16,092 nucleotides of DNA from Ignavibacteriales bacterium (GTDB taxonomy: Bacteria; Bacteroidota; Ignavibacteria; T3Sed10-11). Numbering within the stretch: position 1 is the first letter of the stretch; every line of letters starts with the position of its first letter. This document shows positions 13,471-16,092 of the stretch, one piece after another. The translations under genes and the position numbers were made by a program. The notes beneath the pieces are model-generated. The model saw nothing but the letters and a program-made list of their open reading frames with translations. It was not told the origin of the DNA and ran no database searches. Location: positions 1 to 16,092 of the forward strand of contig PWJF01000272.1 in assembly GCA_003560935.1 (NCBI GenBank). Reading direction: 5' to 3'.

Positions 13471-14025
13471 ATGAATGACCAAGTCATAACACAAGATCAG
13501 GATCTTGATTCGATCATTGAAAAAAGAATAAAAGAAGTGTTGGAAAAACAAAAGCAGATTAAACGAAAACGTCTTGCCATCGTTGCTTCCAAAGGGACGC
13601 TCGACATGGCATATCCGCCGTTGATCCTGGCCTCCACCGCAGCAGCGCTCGGGTGGGACGTCGGCGTATTCTGTACATTTTACGGAATCGATATCCTGAA
13701 TAAGAAAAAGATAAATAACTTTCAGGTTCCCGCGGTCGGAAATCCGTCGATGCCTGTACCCGTACCGACACTCATAGGAGTGCTCCCCGGTATGACGCGA
13801 ATCGCAACATGGATGATGAAACGCTGGATGAAAAGAGCGAATATTCCCGACCCGAATGATCTTATAAAAAACGCACTTGATAATGGAGTAAAGTTCTATG
13901 CGTGTACAACCACCATAGGTGTAATGGGTGTAAAAAAAGAAAACATTATAGAAGGAGCTACGTTTGCGGGTGCAGCCGGATTTCTGGATTTCGCATCGGA
14001 GGCGGAAGTCACGCTATTTATTTAA
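13471..14025 (+). CDS. DsrE2-like (DsrE/F/H-family) sulfur-transfer protein
   Basis: A 184-residue protein of the DsrE/DsrF/DrsH-like family. After a charged, coiled-coil-like N-terminus (about 10-34, rich in E, K and Q) comes the conserved core R-L-A-I-V-A-S-K-G-T-L-D-x-A-Y-P-P-L-I-L-A-S-T-A-A (about 34-58). Then follow V-F-C-T-F-Y-G (C68), a segment around 96-120 with hydrophobic and basic residues, and the putative active cysteine C145 in F-Y-A-C-T-T-T-I-G-V-M-G. Relatives form TusA-DsrE relay pairs that pass persulfide sulfur in sulfur-oxidising organisms. It starts 22 bases after tusA with a strong AGGAGGG site. In this operon it probably delivers sulfur to, or loads, TusA. N-terminal extension and exact membrane association are uncertain. 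Confidence 0.85.
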   Translation: MNDQVITQDQDLDSIIEKRIKEVLEKQKQIKRKRLAIVASKGTLDMAYPPLILASTAAALGWDVGVFCTFYGIDILNKKKINNFQVPAVGNPSMPVPVPTLIGVLPGMTRIATWMMKRWMKRANIPDPNDLIKNALDNGVKFYACTTTIGVMGVKKENIIEGATFAGAAGFLDFASEAEVTLFI

Positions 14026-14061
14026 GCAATACAATTCTTCAATTATAAAAAGGATTTTAAA

Positions 14062-15823
<1,762 letters not shown>

Positions 15824-15847
15824 ATGAATAGGTATTAGTTATCGGAA

Positions 15848-16000
15848 TCACACCACGGGCTCCGGGCAAAAATCAACATCCGTAATTTCAAATTCGTCTC
15901 GGATGAGCCGGTATCGCTTGGCTGAACGGACGAAGGACCGAATCCGGTCGAGATCGTACTCGGTGAATTTGCTGCCTGTCAGAAGAGAAACGAAATCAAC
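15848..16000 (-). pseudogene. Remnant of an unidentified reading frame
   Basis: The minus strand holds a 50-codon open stretch ending in TGA (15848-15850) that reads like a real protein C-terminus: F-T-E-Y-D-L-D-R-I-R-S-F-V-R-S-A-K-R-Y-R, then L-I-R-D-E-F-E-I-T-D-V-D-F-C-P-E-P-V-V. It has no start codon and is closed upstream by a stop at 16001-16003. Upstream bases in another frame (16003 onward) continue with a plausible H-N-R-T-F-I-L-C-K-V-N-E-L-I-S-F-L. This suggests a frameshifted, decaying gene or a gene fragment. The family is not recognised. The rest of 15824-16092 shows no other gene. Confidence 0.25.
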
Positions 16001-16092
16001 TCATTCACTTTGCACAAAATAAATGTCCTGTTATGGATATTCTTCAACAGCCGATACCGGTGAAAGGAACCGTACAGTTTTCATAATGGAAA

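Overview
The window looks like a chromosomal segment of an FCB-group bacterium (Bacteroidota, Rhodothermota, Ignavibacteriota or a relative). Three things point there: a promoter matching the TTG / TAnnTTTG pattern, an O-P type porin, and protein sequences typical of that group. This placement is inference; there is no rRNA gene or phylogenetic marker. No tRNA, rRNA, CRISPR array, insertion sequence or phage gene was found.

Layout. (1) 1-403, minus strand: the N-terminal part of a lipoprotein with a YVTN-type beta-propeller. (2) 605-3013: a large membrane-anchored SpoIIE/RsbU-type phosphatase. (3) 3100-4434, minus strand: an ArsR-family regulator followed by a metallophosphoesterase. (4) 4582-11742, divergent from the regulator: a sulfane-sulfur handling cluster. 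It holds a two-gene YeeE/YedE-type transporter, a CstB-like persulfide dioxygenase fused to two rhodanese domains, a SulP anion transporter, a SAM-dependent methyltransferase, a porin and an MFS transporter. The regulator/transporter intergenic region carries inverted copies of an AT-rich operator. (5) 11804-12604: a shortened BAHD-like acyltransferase reading frame that lacks an ordinary start codon and the catalytic HxxxD segment. (6) 12643-15823: a sulfur-assimilation operon, tusA - DsrE2-like - CoA-binding protein - metY (O-acetylhomoserine sulfhydrylase), behind a 0.5-kb regulatory leader. (7) 15824-16092: the remains of an unidentified minus-strand reading frame.

The most striking part is the leader at 12643-13202. 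After the promoter comes a 31-codon reading frame with four Met and two Cys codons within ten residues, overlapping alternating complementary segments that end in an intrinsic terminator. This is the architecture of a ribosome-mediated (leader-peptide) attenuator. It is followed on the same strand by a complete SAM-I (S-box) riboswitch with its own antiterminator and terminator. The operon therefore appears to pass two terminators in series, one reading Met/Cys-tRNA charging and one reading SAM. The genes behind them pair persulfide carriers (TusA, DsrE2) with the enzyme that makes homocysteine, which suggests methionine synthesis from protein-bound sulfane sulfur rather than only from free sulfide.

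The two sulfur clusters complement each other: the ArsR-linked one would import and oxidise excess sulfane sulfur, and the SAM/Met-controlled one would assimilate sulfur into homocysteine. Functions are assigned from motifs read by eye; no database search was run.
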